A stretch of 64,000 bases of DNA from positions 115,811-179,810 of the forward strand of contig NZ_VCLA01000191.1 in the NCBI RefSeq assembly GCF_009600885.1, given 5' to 3'. The position numbers and the translations under genes are program-made. The notes under the pieces are model-generated. The model searched no databases and was not told the DNA's origin. It worked only from the letters and a program-made list of their open reading frames with translations. This DNA comes from Streptomyces jumonjinensis. GTDB taxonomy: Bacteria > Actinomycetota > Actinomycetes > Streptomycetales > Streptomycetaceae. This document shows, piece by piece, positions 1 through 7,833 of this stretch. The number at the start of each line of letters is the position of its first letter. Positions within the stretch are counted from its first letter, which is position 1.

Positions 1-2
1 GC

Positions 3-152
3 CCCAACCACACCGTGCGGACACGAGCCCTGCACGCCTGTCTACGCTGGCGCAACGCCAACGCCCGCCACCGCGACGTCCTGGCCGCCGAACGCAAGGA
101 ACGCGCCCGCATCCGAAGCGAGAAGGGCATCCGTTGGGGCGGACGCCCCCTT
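3..152 (+). pseudogene. IS630-like transposase C-terminal fragment
   Basis: The frame entering from the left edge reads through an Arg-rich segment (ALHACLRWRNANARH, then RIRSEKGIRWGG) that resembles the C-terminal tail of IS630-like DDE transposases from actinomycetes. The frame then runs into unrelated sequence where the antisense IS256 fragment begins near 152. It is a stub cut by another element. The family assignment rests on recollection of the tail only, so it is tentative. Confidence 0.45.
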
Positions 153-803
153 GTCCTCGACGGTCACGGCCATGGCGAGGTAGATGGGGCGGTTGGCGAC
201 CTGGCCGTCGCGGATCTTCACGTTGATGGCGTCCACGAAGACCACCGGATAGACGCGGTCGAGCGGACGCGACTGCCATTCGGCCATGCCCTCCATCACC
301 TTGTCCGTGATCGTGGTGATTGTCTGCTTGGACACGCTCGCCCCGTAGACCTCGGCCAGGTGGGCCGATATCTCCCCGTGCGTGAGGCCCTTCGCGGACA
401 GCGAGAGCACCATCTCGTCGATGCCCGTCAGACGTCGCTGACGCTTCTTTACGATCTGCGGTTCGAAGGTCCCGGCGGTGTCACGGGGCACCTTCACCTC
501 GACCGGACCGACGTCAGTCAGCACCGTCTTCGACCGGGTCCCGTTGCGGCTGTTGCCGCTGTTGCGGCCCGTCGCGTCGTGCTTGTCATAGCCGACGTGA
601 TCGGTGATCTCGCCTTCCAGGGCGGACTCCAGCACCCGCTTGGTCAGCTGCTGCAGCAGCCCGCCCTCCCCGGTCAGTTGCAGTCCGTCGGTACGGGCAC
701 GGTCGACCAGCATCGCGATCAACTGCTCGTCCGACACCGCCTCCGCAGCCGACTCGACAGCCATCTCTTCCACGGCCTCGTGCTCGGCGATGGTCCCGCT
801 CAT
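152..803 (-). pseudogene. IS256-family transposase, N-terminal part only
   Basis: The first roughly 217 codons of an IS256/mutator-type transposase. It shows the N-terminal DNA-binding region and the family signature around GYDKHDATGRNSGNSRNG, then the start of the catalytic core with the first catalytic Asp region (VVFVDAINVKIRDG). A full enzyme is about 400 aa; here the frame leaves the family after AMAVTVE and runs into the IS630-like stub, so the second and third acidic residues are missing. It cannot transpose alone. The opposing direction and abrupt join to the left fragment suggest nested insertion followed by deletion. Confidence 0.85.
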
Positions 804-887
804 CAGGCGTCTCCTTGATCATCGGATCCGCCGTCTATTGGACACTCCCCTAAGAAACGGCCAGGGGGTGTCATCAAATGATCTTGG

Positions 888-1492
888 GTGATGGATCACG
901 GTGGGGTGATACGTCGTCATGAGCTGTCCGATGTGGAGTGGGCCTTCGTGCAGCCGTTGCTTCCCCGGGAGGACCGGGGCCGCAGGCCGCTGGACGACCG
1001 GACGGTCCTCAACGGGATCGTGTGGAAGTTCCGGACCGGGGTAGCCTGGCGGGACGTGCCTGAGCGTTACGGGCCCTGGGCGACGCTGCACACCCGTTTC
1101 CGCCGGTGGACCCTGGACGGCACGTTCAAGCGGATGCTGCGGGCGGCGCAGGCCGGGACCGACGCCGCCGGGGACATCGAGTGGCTGGTGTCAGTCGACT
1201 CCACCCTCGTCCGCGCCCACCAGCACGCCGCCGGAGCCCGAAAAGAGGGCTCCGGACCCCGGCCCTCGGCCGGTCCAGAGGCAGGCTGACCAGCAAGATC
1301 CACCTGGCCTGCGACGCCGCCGGGCGACCGCTCGCCCCCGTTGTCACCGGCGGGAACACCAACGACTGCACGCAGTTCACCGCCGTGATGGAAGCCATCC
1401 GGGTGCCCAGGAGCGGGCCCGGACGTCCCCGGACCCGCCCCGCGCACGTCATCGGCGACAAGGGATACAGCTCGAAGGCCATCCGCACCTGA
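888..1492 (+). pseudogene. IS5-family transposase, two frames, truncated
   Basis: Frame 1 (888-1289) carries the N-terminal IS5 part (LSDVEWAFVQPLLPRED, GIVWKFRTGVAWRDVPERYG, then DSTLVRAHQHAAG). Frame 2 continues with GRLTSKIHLACDAAGRPL and HVIGDKGYSSKAIRT. The two halves overlap at an A-rich slip site (CCGAAAAGAGG near 1240), as in many IS5 elements that use frameshifting. After KAIRT there is a TGA where the family normally has Trp, and the C-terminal third with the last catalytic Glu is absent. The product would be inactive. Confidence 0.8.
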
Positions 1493-1537
1493 CTGCGGCA
1501 CCAGGGAGGAACAATCAAGCACCAAGCGAGGATCGCT

Positions 1538-2770
1538 TCACCATATCGGGGCTCCGATTCCGTCCCGGCGAAGGTCATCGGCCAGCAACTGCCAGATCTC
1601 GGCGTAGCCGTCCGCGAGTTGGGACATCGGCTCCTTGCAGTGAGCCGGGACAGTGTCGACGATCTGCCGTCGGTCCCGCACAACGGAGGCACACGCATCC
1701 AGCATCCGCAGCACATTGCGGCCTGCCTCATTGAGTCGTAGCGATGGATCACGGCGCAACGAGTCGAAGATCGCAAGTAGTTCGAAGGGACCTTTGCACC
1801 GTCTCGGTCCGTTTCCAAGACTGTGCGGCCCTGCCGACGAGTGCAGCAGAGGCTTGGCCCCGGTCTGCGGAATCGGTCTGACGGATGTGCCTGCCGACGC
1901 TTCGGCACACGGTGTGGGCGCAACGCCGGTAGCCTCTTCAGGCCTGACGCCCACAGCCGTTCCACGTGGTGGTCCCGGGGCTCCGTCGACGATACTCACC
2001 ATAGGTGTGCCTCCCGGACCCTCCACGGTGCCGTCCAGTTGGCCAGCCGCCGTGAGACGCTGTCGCGGCGGCAGCGGGTCCTCTCCTCTGCTCATCCGTT
2101 CCCGTACGTCGGCGACCGTCGCCGGAGAGATTCCGGCGCGCCGGGCGATCTGCCGCAGTGAGGCCCCTGGGTCCTGGCGTATGAGTTCGCTCGCCAGCTT
2201 GCGGCCCTGTGCCGAACTGACAGGTCTGGTACGGCCGTCCCGCCCGATTCGATGTCCGAGTTCCGGAGCGTGCGCCGAGAACCCGCGCCGGATCTGCGCC
2301 ACCTTCTTTGCCGACAGGCCGGCTACAGCCGCGACGGCTCGATCCGACCACTGCGGACGTGCGACAAAGATGCGTTCCGCCGCGACCGCGCGGTCTGCCA
2401 CGGAAAGGGACCGTCCATGCGTCACGTTAGTCGCCACAGCCAGCAAGTGGGGGTCCTGGACGCTCCCGTCAAAGAATCTGACGGCGGTCAGTTCCTCACT
2501 TCTGTACCGGGCTGCCTTCAGCCGATGGACACCGTCGATGACGGTCATCGTCGGCCGGTGCACAAGAATCGGAGGCCGCGGCGTCACCGACTCCGCGAGA
2601 ATGCGCACGTACTCTTCGTCCTCGCTGGCGATGCGAGGTGTGTAGGCCACGATCAGTTTGCTGGTAGGGACGAGTTCCACGGGCACGCTCTCAAGTTCGC
2701 TGTCCCTCAGCCTTATTAGGTAGTCTGAACTCTCGCCGTCGTTCAGCTGAGGCTGTTCGTTGGTGCCCAC
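1538..2770 (-). CDS. StrR-like ParB-fold transcriptional regulator
   Basis: About 410 aa. The N-terminal third (residues ~30-170) has the ParB/Spo0J-type fold as used by StrR-type pathway activators rather than by plasmid partition proteins: PPILVHRPTMTVIDGVHRLKAA, then NVTHGRSLSVADRAVAAERI and WSDRAVAAVAGLSAKKVAQIR, followed by a second helix-turn-helix (SLRQIARRAGISPATVADVR). StrR, NovG and Tei15* relatives activate antibiotic clusters from within. The middle is Pro/Gly-rich and low complexity, and the C-terminus is a helical region of unknown role. The GTG at 2770 follows a GAGGAG site; an ATG at 2782 is the alternative. It lies directly downstream of the 54-aa peptide gene and its conserved flank. 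It is either a pathway activator for neighbouring peptide genes or the remnant regulator of a lost cluster. Confidence 0.75.
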   Translation of the reverse strand: MGTNEQPQLNDGESSDYLIRLRDSELESVPVELVPTSKLIVAYTPRIASEDEEYVRILAESVTPRPPILVHRPTMTVIDGVHRLKAARYRSEELTAVRFFDGSVQDPHLLAVATNVTHGRSLSVADRAVAAERIFVARPQWSDRAVAAVAGLSAKKVAQIRRGFSAHAPELGHRIGRDGRTRPVSSAQGRKLASELIRQDPGASLRQIARRAGISPATVADVRERMSRGEDPLPPRQRLTAAGQLDGTVEGPGGTPMVSIVDGAPGPPRGTAVGVRPEEATGVAPTPCAEASAGTSVRPIPQTGAKPLLHSSAGPHSLGNGPRRCKGPFELLAIFDSLRRDPSLRLNEAGRNVLRMLDACASVVRDRRQIVDTVPAHCKEPMSQLADGYAEIWQLLADDLRRDGIGAPIW

Positions 2771-2788
2771 ATGACTCCTCATCCTCGA

Positions 2789-3130
2789 CGTGAGAACTGG
2801 CCGTTTTGGACGGAGTCCCTTCACTGCCAGCCCGAATCGTCCTCCGGCGACATGATGGCCGCTGTCGGGGCGAACGTAGCGACCGCAACGGGTGATGCAG
2901 AGTCGGGCGCCAGAGCCTTGCCGCTCCCCGGCATGACGATCACGCCGGCTGCGATAGTGCTCAGGATTATCCTGCCAACCATCATGTCTCCCCCTGTGAC
3001 CGGTTTGGTCTGTGCCGACGAAAGTGATGCTGCCGTGCCACAGGGATGGACAGAAGAGGATTCCGGCTGGTCAAACCGTCCATGGCCTACTTGGGCCACG
3101 GAGTCACTACGTGAGCCACTCCGGCGGCAC
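2789..3130. repeat. Diverged repeat, copy A (pairs with 22039-22380)
   Basis: About 340 bp shared with 22039-22380 in the same orientation. Blocks of near identity include CGACGTGAGAACTGGCCG (2789 and 22039), the 3' coding end of the 54-aa ORF, the ribosome site plus ATGATGGTTGGC, and a long 5' region containing GGACAGAAGAGGA and ATGGCCTACTTGGGCCA. The repeat covers the small ORF, its untranslated leader and a short 3' flank, and it is bracketed on the 5' side by related ~100-aa genes. This looks like a paralogous locus rather than an IS. Confidence 0.85.
2821..2985 (-). CDS. 54-aa exported peptide, copy A (C-terminus MSPEDDSGWQ)
   Basis: The peptide begins MMVGRIILSTIAAGVIVMPG, a hydrophobic segment that could be a signal peptide or membrane anchor. 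An Ala/Pro/Ser-rich linker follows, then a polar tail ending MSPEDDSGWQ. The start is set by GGGGGAGAC just before tandem ATGs. A second gene of exactly the same length lies at 22074-22238. Between the two, the middle is poorly conserved while the last ten residues are identical, the pattern expected if the tail is the functional part (a released signal, bait or precursor core). An in-frame upstream ATG would extend it to 92 aa, but the other copy breaks that frame, so the short start is preferred. I do not recognise the family. Confidence 0.7.
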   Translation of the reverse strand: MMVGRIILSTIAAGVIVMPGSGKALAPDSASPVAVATFAPTAAIMSPEDDSGWQ

Positions 3131-3406
3131 CAGCAACGGGACCTCTATTCGCAGCGGCACCCATCGGCTGAGGCGACGATCAGTGGCGCTTGCGCGCGAC
3201 CAAATCTCCTTAGCCAAGGCTTCAGCCGCCCGCAGTGTCGCCGCCCGGACATAGATGCCGATCACCGGGCACGGGATACCTCCCGTGTGTACGGTGACAT
3301 GTTCGAGTCCTGCTTCCAGCCCGGCCGCCATGACAACGGCGGCGATGTCGCGCGTCAAGGCCTCGCCGTTGGCGGGCGACCGTAGATGGATGTGAACGAG
3401 ATACAT
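3107..3406 (-). CDS. 99-aa protein of unknown function, partner of 54-aa peptide
   Basis: A compact soluble protein with no signal peptide. It begins MYLVHIHLRSPANGEAL, has a helix (LRAAEALAKEIWSRAS) and ends in a beta-like VPLRIEVPLLVPPEWLT. The start follows a GAGGG site. It precedes the 54-aa peptide gene on the same strand by 121 bp. A frameshifted protein of matching length and layout (22342-22649) precedes the second 54-aa gene, so the two genes form a recurring cassette. I cannot assign a function; immunity, processing or chaperone roles for the small peptide are guesses. Confidence 0.6.
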   Translation of the reverse strand: MYLVHIHLRSPANGEALTRDIAAVVMAAGLEAGLEHVTVHTGGIPCPVIGIYVRAATLRAAEALAKEIWSRASATDRRLSRWVPLRIEVPLLVPPEWLT

Positions 3407-3652
3407 GCCGACCCTCGTTGCCTTGTGGAGGTGCAGGCGATGGGATCACCTGCCAAGTGGAAGATAACGTTCCGAGTAGTGGAATAGTCGAAATCGAGCA
3501 CATCACACGTCGATCAGACGAAATATGTCCTGCCTCTCCCATTAGTCGAAGGGAGTTGGTTATGCTCCGATCTTCCTTGCGGAACCACTTGCGCGATCGG
3601 AATCTAGTCGCATCCGCTCGCCCGACAGGGCTCGACAGGGGATGGAATCTGC
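3407..3652. promoter_or_regulatory. Divergent promoter region, cassette versus TrmB/LuxR gene
   Basis: A 246-bp gap between the divergently transcribed 99-aa gene and the TrmB/LuxR-type regulator. It is less GC-rich than its surroundings and presumably holds both promoters. No clear -35/-10 pair or operator palindrome could be assigned by eye. Confidence 0.5.
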
Positions 3653-4651
3653 ATGCTCGACCAACTCGGCCTCGATCCGGCCGCAGAGTCCGTGTACCGG
3701 GAGTTGCTCGCATCGCCAGACAGCGGAGTGGCCGCGCTGGCAACCCGTCTGGCGCTGTCCGAACACGAGGTGCGTGAGGCCCTGACCAAGCTCAGCGAAC
3801 TCGCCCTCGTCCGCGTCTCCACAGAAGACTCCACCCGAATGCACGCGGTCAGCCCGCACATCGGGATGGAGATCCTGCTCGCTCGTCAGCAGGCCGAAAT
3901 CGCCGCACAGCAACAGCGGATCGAGACGAGCCGGGTCGCCGCTGCTCGGCTGATCTCGGAGTTCACCCACTACCGAAGAGACACAGCCGAAGCCGGAGTG
4001 CAGTACCTCACCGGTCTGGAGTCCATCCGCGATTACTTGCTGGCGCTCAACGACAAAGTGCAGGAGGAGTTTCTGACCTTCGCGCCGGGTGGCCCGCAGA
4101 CACCGACAAACATGAGGGCGTCCCGCCCTCTCAACCAACGGCTGCTGGAACGAGGCGTGCGGATGCGGACCATCTATCTCTGCAGCATCCGCAACGACCC
4201 TGCGACGCTGGTCCACGCCGAGTGGCTGACAGAGCGGGGCGCCCAGGTGCGCGTCGCGCCCTCGTTGCCCAACAGAATGATCAGCGGGGACCGGCGGGTC
4301 GCGATCATCGCCGCCGACAACGATGACACATCCGTAGGTGCGGTCGTCCTGAGCACAGCCGGAATGATCTCCACGCTCTGTACCCTGTTCGACAGCCTGT
4401 GGAAGCACGCCGAGCCGTTGAGGGGCGTTCCGCCGCAACAGAAAGCGGGACTGACCGCCCAGCAGGCTGAAGCCCTGCGGCTGCTGGCGGAGGGCCGCAC
4501 GGACGAGTCGATCGCCCGCAGCCTTGGAGTCTCTACCCGCACGGCGCGGCGTATCGCCAACACGCTGATGGCGCATCTCCATGCCCGCAGTCGCTTTCAG
4601 GCCGGAGTTCACGCGGTGGGGTACGGCTATCTCCCGCCGATGCCCGACTAA
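3653..4651 (+). CDS. TrmB-type / LuxR-HTH hybrid transcriptional regulator
   Basis: 332 aa. Residues 1-75 form a TrmB-like winged helix (LGLDPAAESVYRELLASPDS, then LALSEHEVREALTKLSELAL). A helical linker (residues ~85-115) and a middle domain resembling the phospholipase-D-like sensor portion of such proteins follow. The C-terminal ~65 residues are a LuxR-type helix-turn-helix (LTAQQAEALRLLAEGRTDESIARSLGVSTRTARR). The start follows GGGGATGGA. Its divergent placement from the 99-aa and 54-aa genes suggests it controls that cassette, possibly in response to the peptide; that link is inference. It ends shortly before IS630 debris. Confidence 0.85.
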   Translation: MLDQLGLDPAAESVYRELLASPDSGVAALATRLALSEHEVREALTKLSELALVRVSTEDSTRMHAVSPHIGMEILLARQQAEIAAQQQRIETSRVAAARLISEFTHYRRDTAEAGVQYLTGLESIRDYLLALNDKVQEEFLTFAPGGPQTPTNMRASRPLNQRLLERGVRMRTIYLCSIRNDPATLVHAEWLTERGAQVRVAPSLPNRMISGDRRVAIIAADNDDTSVGAVVLSTAGMISTLCTLFDSLWKHAEPLRGVPPQQKAGLTAQQAEALRLLAEGRTDESIARSLGVSTRTARRIANTLMAHLHARSRFQAGVHAVGYGYLPPMPD

Positions 4652-4830
4652 GGCGTGTTGTGAGAGCCTCGCCTGGCCCGCGCCAACGGGCTCTGTCAGA
4701 ACCACCCGAGCACCGCCAGTATGCGGGCGACTCACCGTTTTACGATCGTACGCGCCGGCCGCCTCAGGTCCCGCCCTGCAGGCGAACGGCGCTGCTTTCG
4801 CAACAGACCCTGGCGTGAGTCGCAGATCCG

Positions 4831-5462
4831 CTAGCAGCAGGTGGCGGCCTTGTCGAGTATTTCTTCGGCCGTCTTGGTCCATATAAAGGGCTGGGATTGA
4901 TTGTTCATGTTGGCGGGCTAGTTGCGGATGCCGCGTTCGAGGGCCTAGACGGAACGGTTGACGCCGAGCTTGAGCCTCTTCTGCGCGAGCTCGGCGGAAT
5001 ACCCTTCCACAAGGTTCAGCTGCGACGCACTCGTGGGCGCGAAGCACAGGTGGAAACGCGGGTGTGCCAGGAGCCACTTCTTCACCTCATGCGTCTTGCG
5101 GGTTACGTGGTCGTTCAGTCAGATGGACTTGGAGTTCATCGGGTACTTCCCTGTTGAGCTTCGCGAGGAACTTCTTGAACTTGCAGGTTCGGTGTCGGCG
5201 CCGCAGAAAACGAGGCAGCCGTCTTCCAGACCAGTCTGCTGGTAATCGGCCACCTGCAACGTCTTCGGAGCGGGACGACTCGTACCGAATTAAGGCCGCA
5301 CCTCGGACTCAGCTCACTAGGACTGGACAGAACCTGGATGAGTGGGTGGCTTGACAGGCGTGCCGGTCGCGACCACGGCAAGGGGCCCGGTGATCGGTGT
5401 GAAGACACAGCCAGACGCTCTTCCGGTAGCAACGTACGTGTCCATCGACGGCTATGAGGCAC
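4831..5462 (-). pseudogene. Decayed IS630-family transposase
   Basis: Read on the minus strand, broken frames give FKKFLAKLNREVP, VKKWLLAHPRFHLCFAP followed by TSASQLNLVEGYSAELAQKRL, and the C-terminal PFIWTKTAEEILDKAATCC stop. These match the catalytic and C-terminal parts of IS630 transposases in order. Several internal stops and frame changes separate the pieces, and the N-terminus is missing. It is inactive. Confidence 0.8.
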
Positions 5463-5566
5463 TTTGCCACCGGGTCATGCGACCACTGAAGTGATCCGCT
5501 GCACCTGTGATCACCGGATCAATCACATCGTTGCCCTGTCCAGTGCGCAGGGCACGGGTCACCCGC

Positions 5567-6154
5567 CTACGCGGTCGCCGGGGCAGGCCACGAGTGTCCG
5601 ACGCGGGGGCGGTCGATCGCTTCCTCCGCGTCGTGCGCGACCTGGATGAGATGCCGCTCGTTGGCCCCGAGGAATCCCTCGTCGACCAAGTGGTCCAGCA
5701 TGCGAAGTATGGGGTCGAAGAAGCCCCGATGGTTGACCACAACAATCGGCTTGCGCATGATCGACAATTGGTTCCAGGTCGCTACCTCCATCAGTTCGTC
5801 GAGCGTACCGAGGCCACCAGGCAGTATCGCGAAGCCGGCGGCCAGCCGGTACATCAAAGCCTTGCGTTCGTGCATCGAGCGGACGACAAAGATGGCACCG
5901 GGGGCGTTATCGGCACGCTCACGCTCGTGGAGGCTGCGGGGGATCACCCCGGTGACGTCGCCGCCCGCTGCCAGAACGGCGTCGGCCAACGCGCCCATCA
6001 CGCCCACACCGCCCGCACCATACACCAGGTCCAGTCCCCGACGGGCCAGGATGGTGCCGAACTCCTCGGCAAAAACCAGGTGATTCGGATGTACACCGGG
6101 GCGTGCACCGCAGAAGACTGCGATCTTGTCACTCTTCTTAAGTTTAGTATGCAT
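5567..6154 (-). CDS. LOG-family Rossmann-fold protein (TIGR00730 type)
   Basis: 195 aa, the usual size for LOG-type cytokinin riboside 5'-monophosphate phosphoribohydrolases, which cleave nucleoside monophosphates to base plus ribose 5-phosphate. Visible signatures are IAVFCGARPG near the N-terminus, GLDLVYGAGGVGVMGALADA, the SMHERKALMYRLA segment and the family motif PGGLGTLDE. The start ATG 6154 has a GAGG site about 8 bp upstream; two upstream in-frame Met codons lack one. It lies 98 bp downstream of the M20 gene on the same strand and could be the last gene of that transcript. Whether it serves the peptide pathway is unknown. Confidence 0.88.
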   Translation of the reverse strand: MHTKLKKSDKIAVFCGARPGVHPNHLVFAEEFGTILARRGLDLVYGAGGVGVMGALADAVLAAGGDVTGVIPRSLHERERADNAPGAIFVVRSMHERKALMYRLAAGFAILPGGLGTLDELMEVATWNQLSIMRKPIVVVNHRGFFDPILRMLDHLVDEGFLGANERHLIQVAHDAEEAIDRPRVGHSWPAPATA

Positions 6155-6252
6155 CGAAATCCTCAGGGATCGGGTCACCCCATGCGAGGGAGTGACATTC
6201 AACGGTGCCCAGGATGGTTGGCCCGGCGGTCACTGGCGAGGATGCCGCTCGG

Positions 6253-7542
6253 TCAACGGGTGGTTCGGACACCTGCGGCCGTGAGCGCGGTGTGCAGAAG
6301 GACCTCAGCCCCAACGACCAGGTCAGCAGGGTCGGTGTCCTCATGTGGAACGTGGCTGGCCCCTCCGATACTCGGCACGAAGATCATGGCGACGGGCGCT
6401 ATGTCGGCGACGACCTGGGCGTCGTGTCCGGCACCGCTGGGCAGCGACTCGTAGGGCACGCCCAGCTTCAAGCAGGACTCCTCGATCAGGGCTCGCAGAT
6501 CCGCGTTGGTGGACACGGGCCCGGAGTGCGTACGGGCGACGACCTCGATCTCAGCACCGGTCTGCCGGGCGACGTTCCGCAGCTCCTGCCGCAGGGCGGT
6601 CTCGGCCTTGTCCATCCGGGAGGCGACCGTGTCCCGCAGATCGACGGTCAGCCGCACTCTGTCGGCGATGGTGTTCGGCGAGTTGGGGTGGATGACGAGC
6701 CGACCGACAGTGGCAACCCGGCACAAGTCCCTCTCGCTCGCGATGCGTTCAACGGCCAGGACCGCGCGGGAGGCTGCGGCCAGCGCGTCACATCGTCCCG
6801 CCATCGGAACCGTGCCGGCGTGCCCGGCCATGCCGTGGATCTCGACGGTCAGGACAGTGCGTCCGGTAATGCCATTGACGACTCCGATGCGGTTGCCGGT
6901 CCGCTCCAGCACAGGTCCCTGCTCGATATGGAGCTCCAGATAGGCGGCCACCGACTCGGCTGGCCACACCGCACTGCCTAGCGAATAGAGGTCTCCTCCG
7001 GCCAGCGCCAGCGGGCCACGCAGCGAGCGTCCGTTGTGGTCGAGAGGTTCACGGGGCAGGTCGGCGAGGCGGCCCGACAGCACGGACGCCCCGAAGAACG
7101 GCTGTGGAAACAGCGCGCCCTCCTCGTTGGTGAAGGCGACGGCCATCGGCTCGTACCGGCTCTCGGCGGCGAACTCCGCACACGCCTGCACGACCTCCAG
7201 CGCGGCCAGAACACCGTAGGCGCCGTCCAGCCGGCCCCCGCCCACCACGGTGTCCAGGTGGGAACCCATCAGCAGGGCAGGCCGGTCGGCGGCGGCCCCC
7301 GCGGGTTGAGCGCGGATGAAGATGTTTCCCGCCGCGTCCACCGACACGGTAAGCCCGGCGGCGCGGGCCTCTTCGACGACATACGCGCGAGCCTCCCGGT
7401 CCGCAGGGCTGTAGCCCTCGCGGGTTATACCCCCAGTGGCCGGGTCGCGGCCGATGTTCCCGAGTTCTTCGACACGGCGCAGCAGGCGACCGCCGTCGAC
7501 GGTGGGCGGGGCCGTCCGATGATGGGTCACTAATGGTTGCAT
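6253..7542 (-). CDS. M20-type amidohydrolase (N-carbamoyl amino acid / hydantoinase-carbamoylase type)
   Basis: 429 aa, matching Zn-dependent N-carbamoyl-L-amino acid amidohydrolases and allantoate amidohydrolases, which hydrolyse N-carbamoyl or related amide groups on small substrates. Metal and substrate motifs appear in order: GSHLDTVVGGGRLDGAYG, FTNEEGALF, ELHIEQGPVLE, GHAGTVPM and a late His region (IGGASHVPHEDTD). The start follows a strong AGGAGG site. Cytosolic. It lies 291 bp downstream of the S9 peptidase gene and probably shares the transcript or has its own promoter. In a peptide pathway it could process a ureido or N-terminal amide group; a role in ordinary carbamoyl amino acid catabolism is equally possible. 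Confidence 0.85.
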   Translation of the reverse strand: MQPLVTHHRTAPPTVDGGRLLRRVEELGNIGRDPATGGITREGYSPADREARAYVVEEARAAGLTVSVDAAGNIFIRAQPAGAAADRPALLMGSHLDTVVGGGRLDGAYGVLAALEVVQACAEFAAESRYEPMAVAFTNEEGALFPQPFFGASVLSGRLADLPREPLDHNGRSLRGPLALAGGDLYSLGSAVWPAESVAAYLELHIEQGPVLERTGNRIGVVNGITGRTVLTVEIHGMAGHAGTVPMAGRCDALAAASRAVLAVERIASERDLCRVATVGRLVIHPNSPNTIADRVRLTVDLRDTVASRMDKAETALRQELRNVARQTGAEIEVVARTHSGPVSTNADLRALIEESCLKLGVPYESLPSGAGHDAQVVADIAPVAMIFVPSIGGASHVPHEDTDPADLVVGAEVLLHTALTAAGVRTTR

Positions 7543-7833
7543 GGTTCCTCCAGGACCGGTCAGTTGGGTATAAGTGCATCCGCGCACTTGGGAGGCACAG
7601 CAACAGCGGGCGTCCCTTCCGCCGTGCACCGCGGGGGCCCGCCCGACAGGGAGTGGACCGGGTCCGGGAAGAGGCGCGGTCGCCGCACGCGGCAGTGGTC
7701 TGAAAGGCGCGGGGCTGGACTGTATTCGAGAAGTTGCACCGTCCACTCGCAGGGCCGACCCTCGTGTGACTGCCGTGTCAGAAGCCAATGCCGTTTGGGT
7801 ATTCCGGTCCTGCGAAGAGCAGCTGGACAGCTC

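Noticed and set aside
2821..3099. Longer 92-aa reading of the 54-aa peptide
   Set aside because: The upstream part has no matching frame in the second copy, where the equivalent frame ends in TGA at the ATGATG start, and the ribosome site is right before the inner ATGs.
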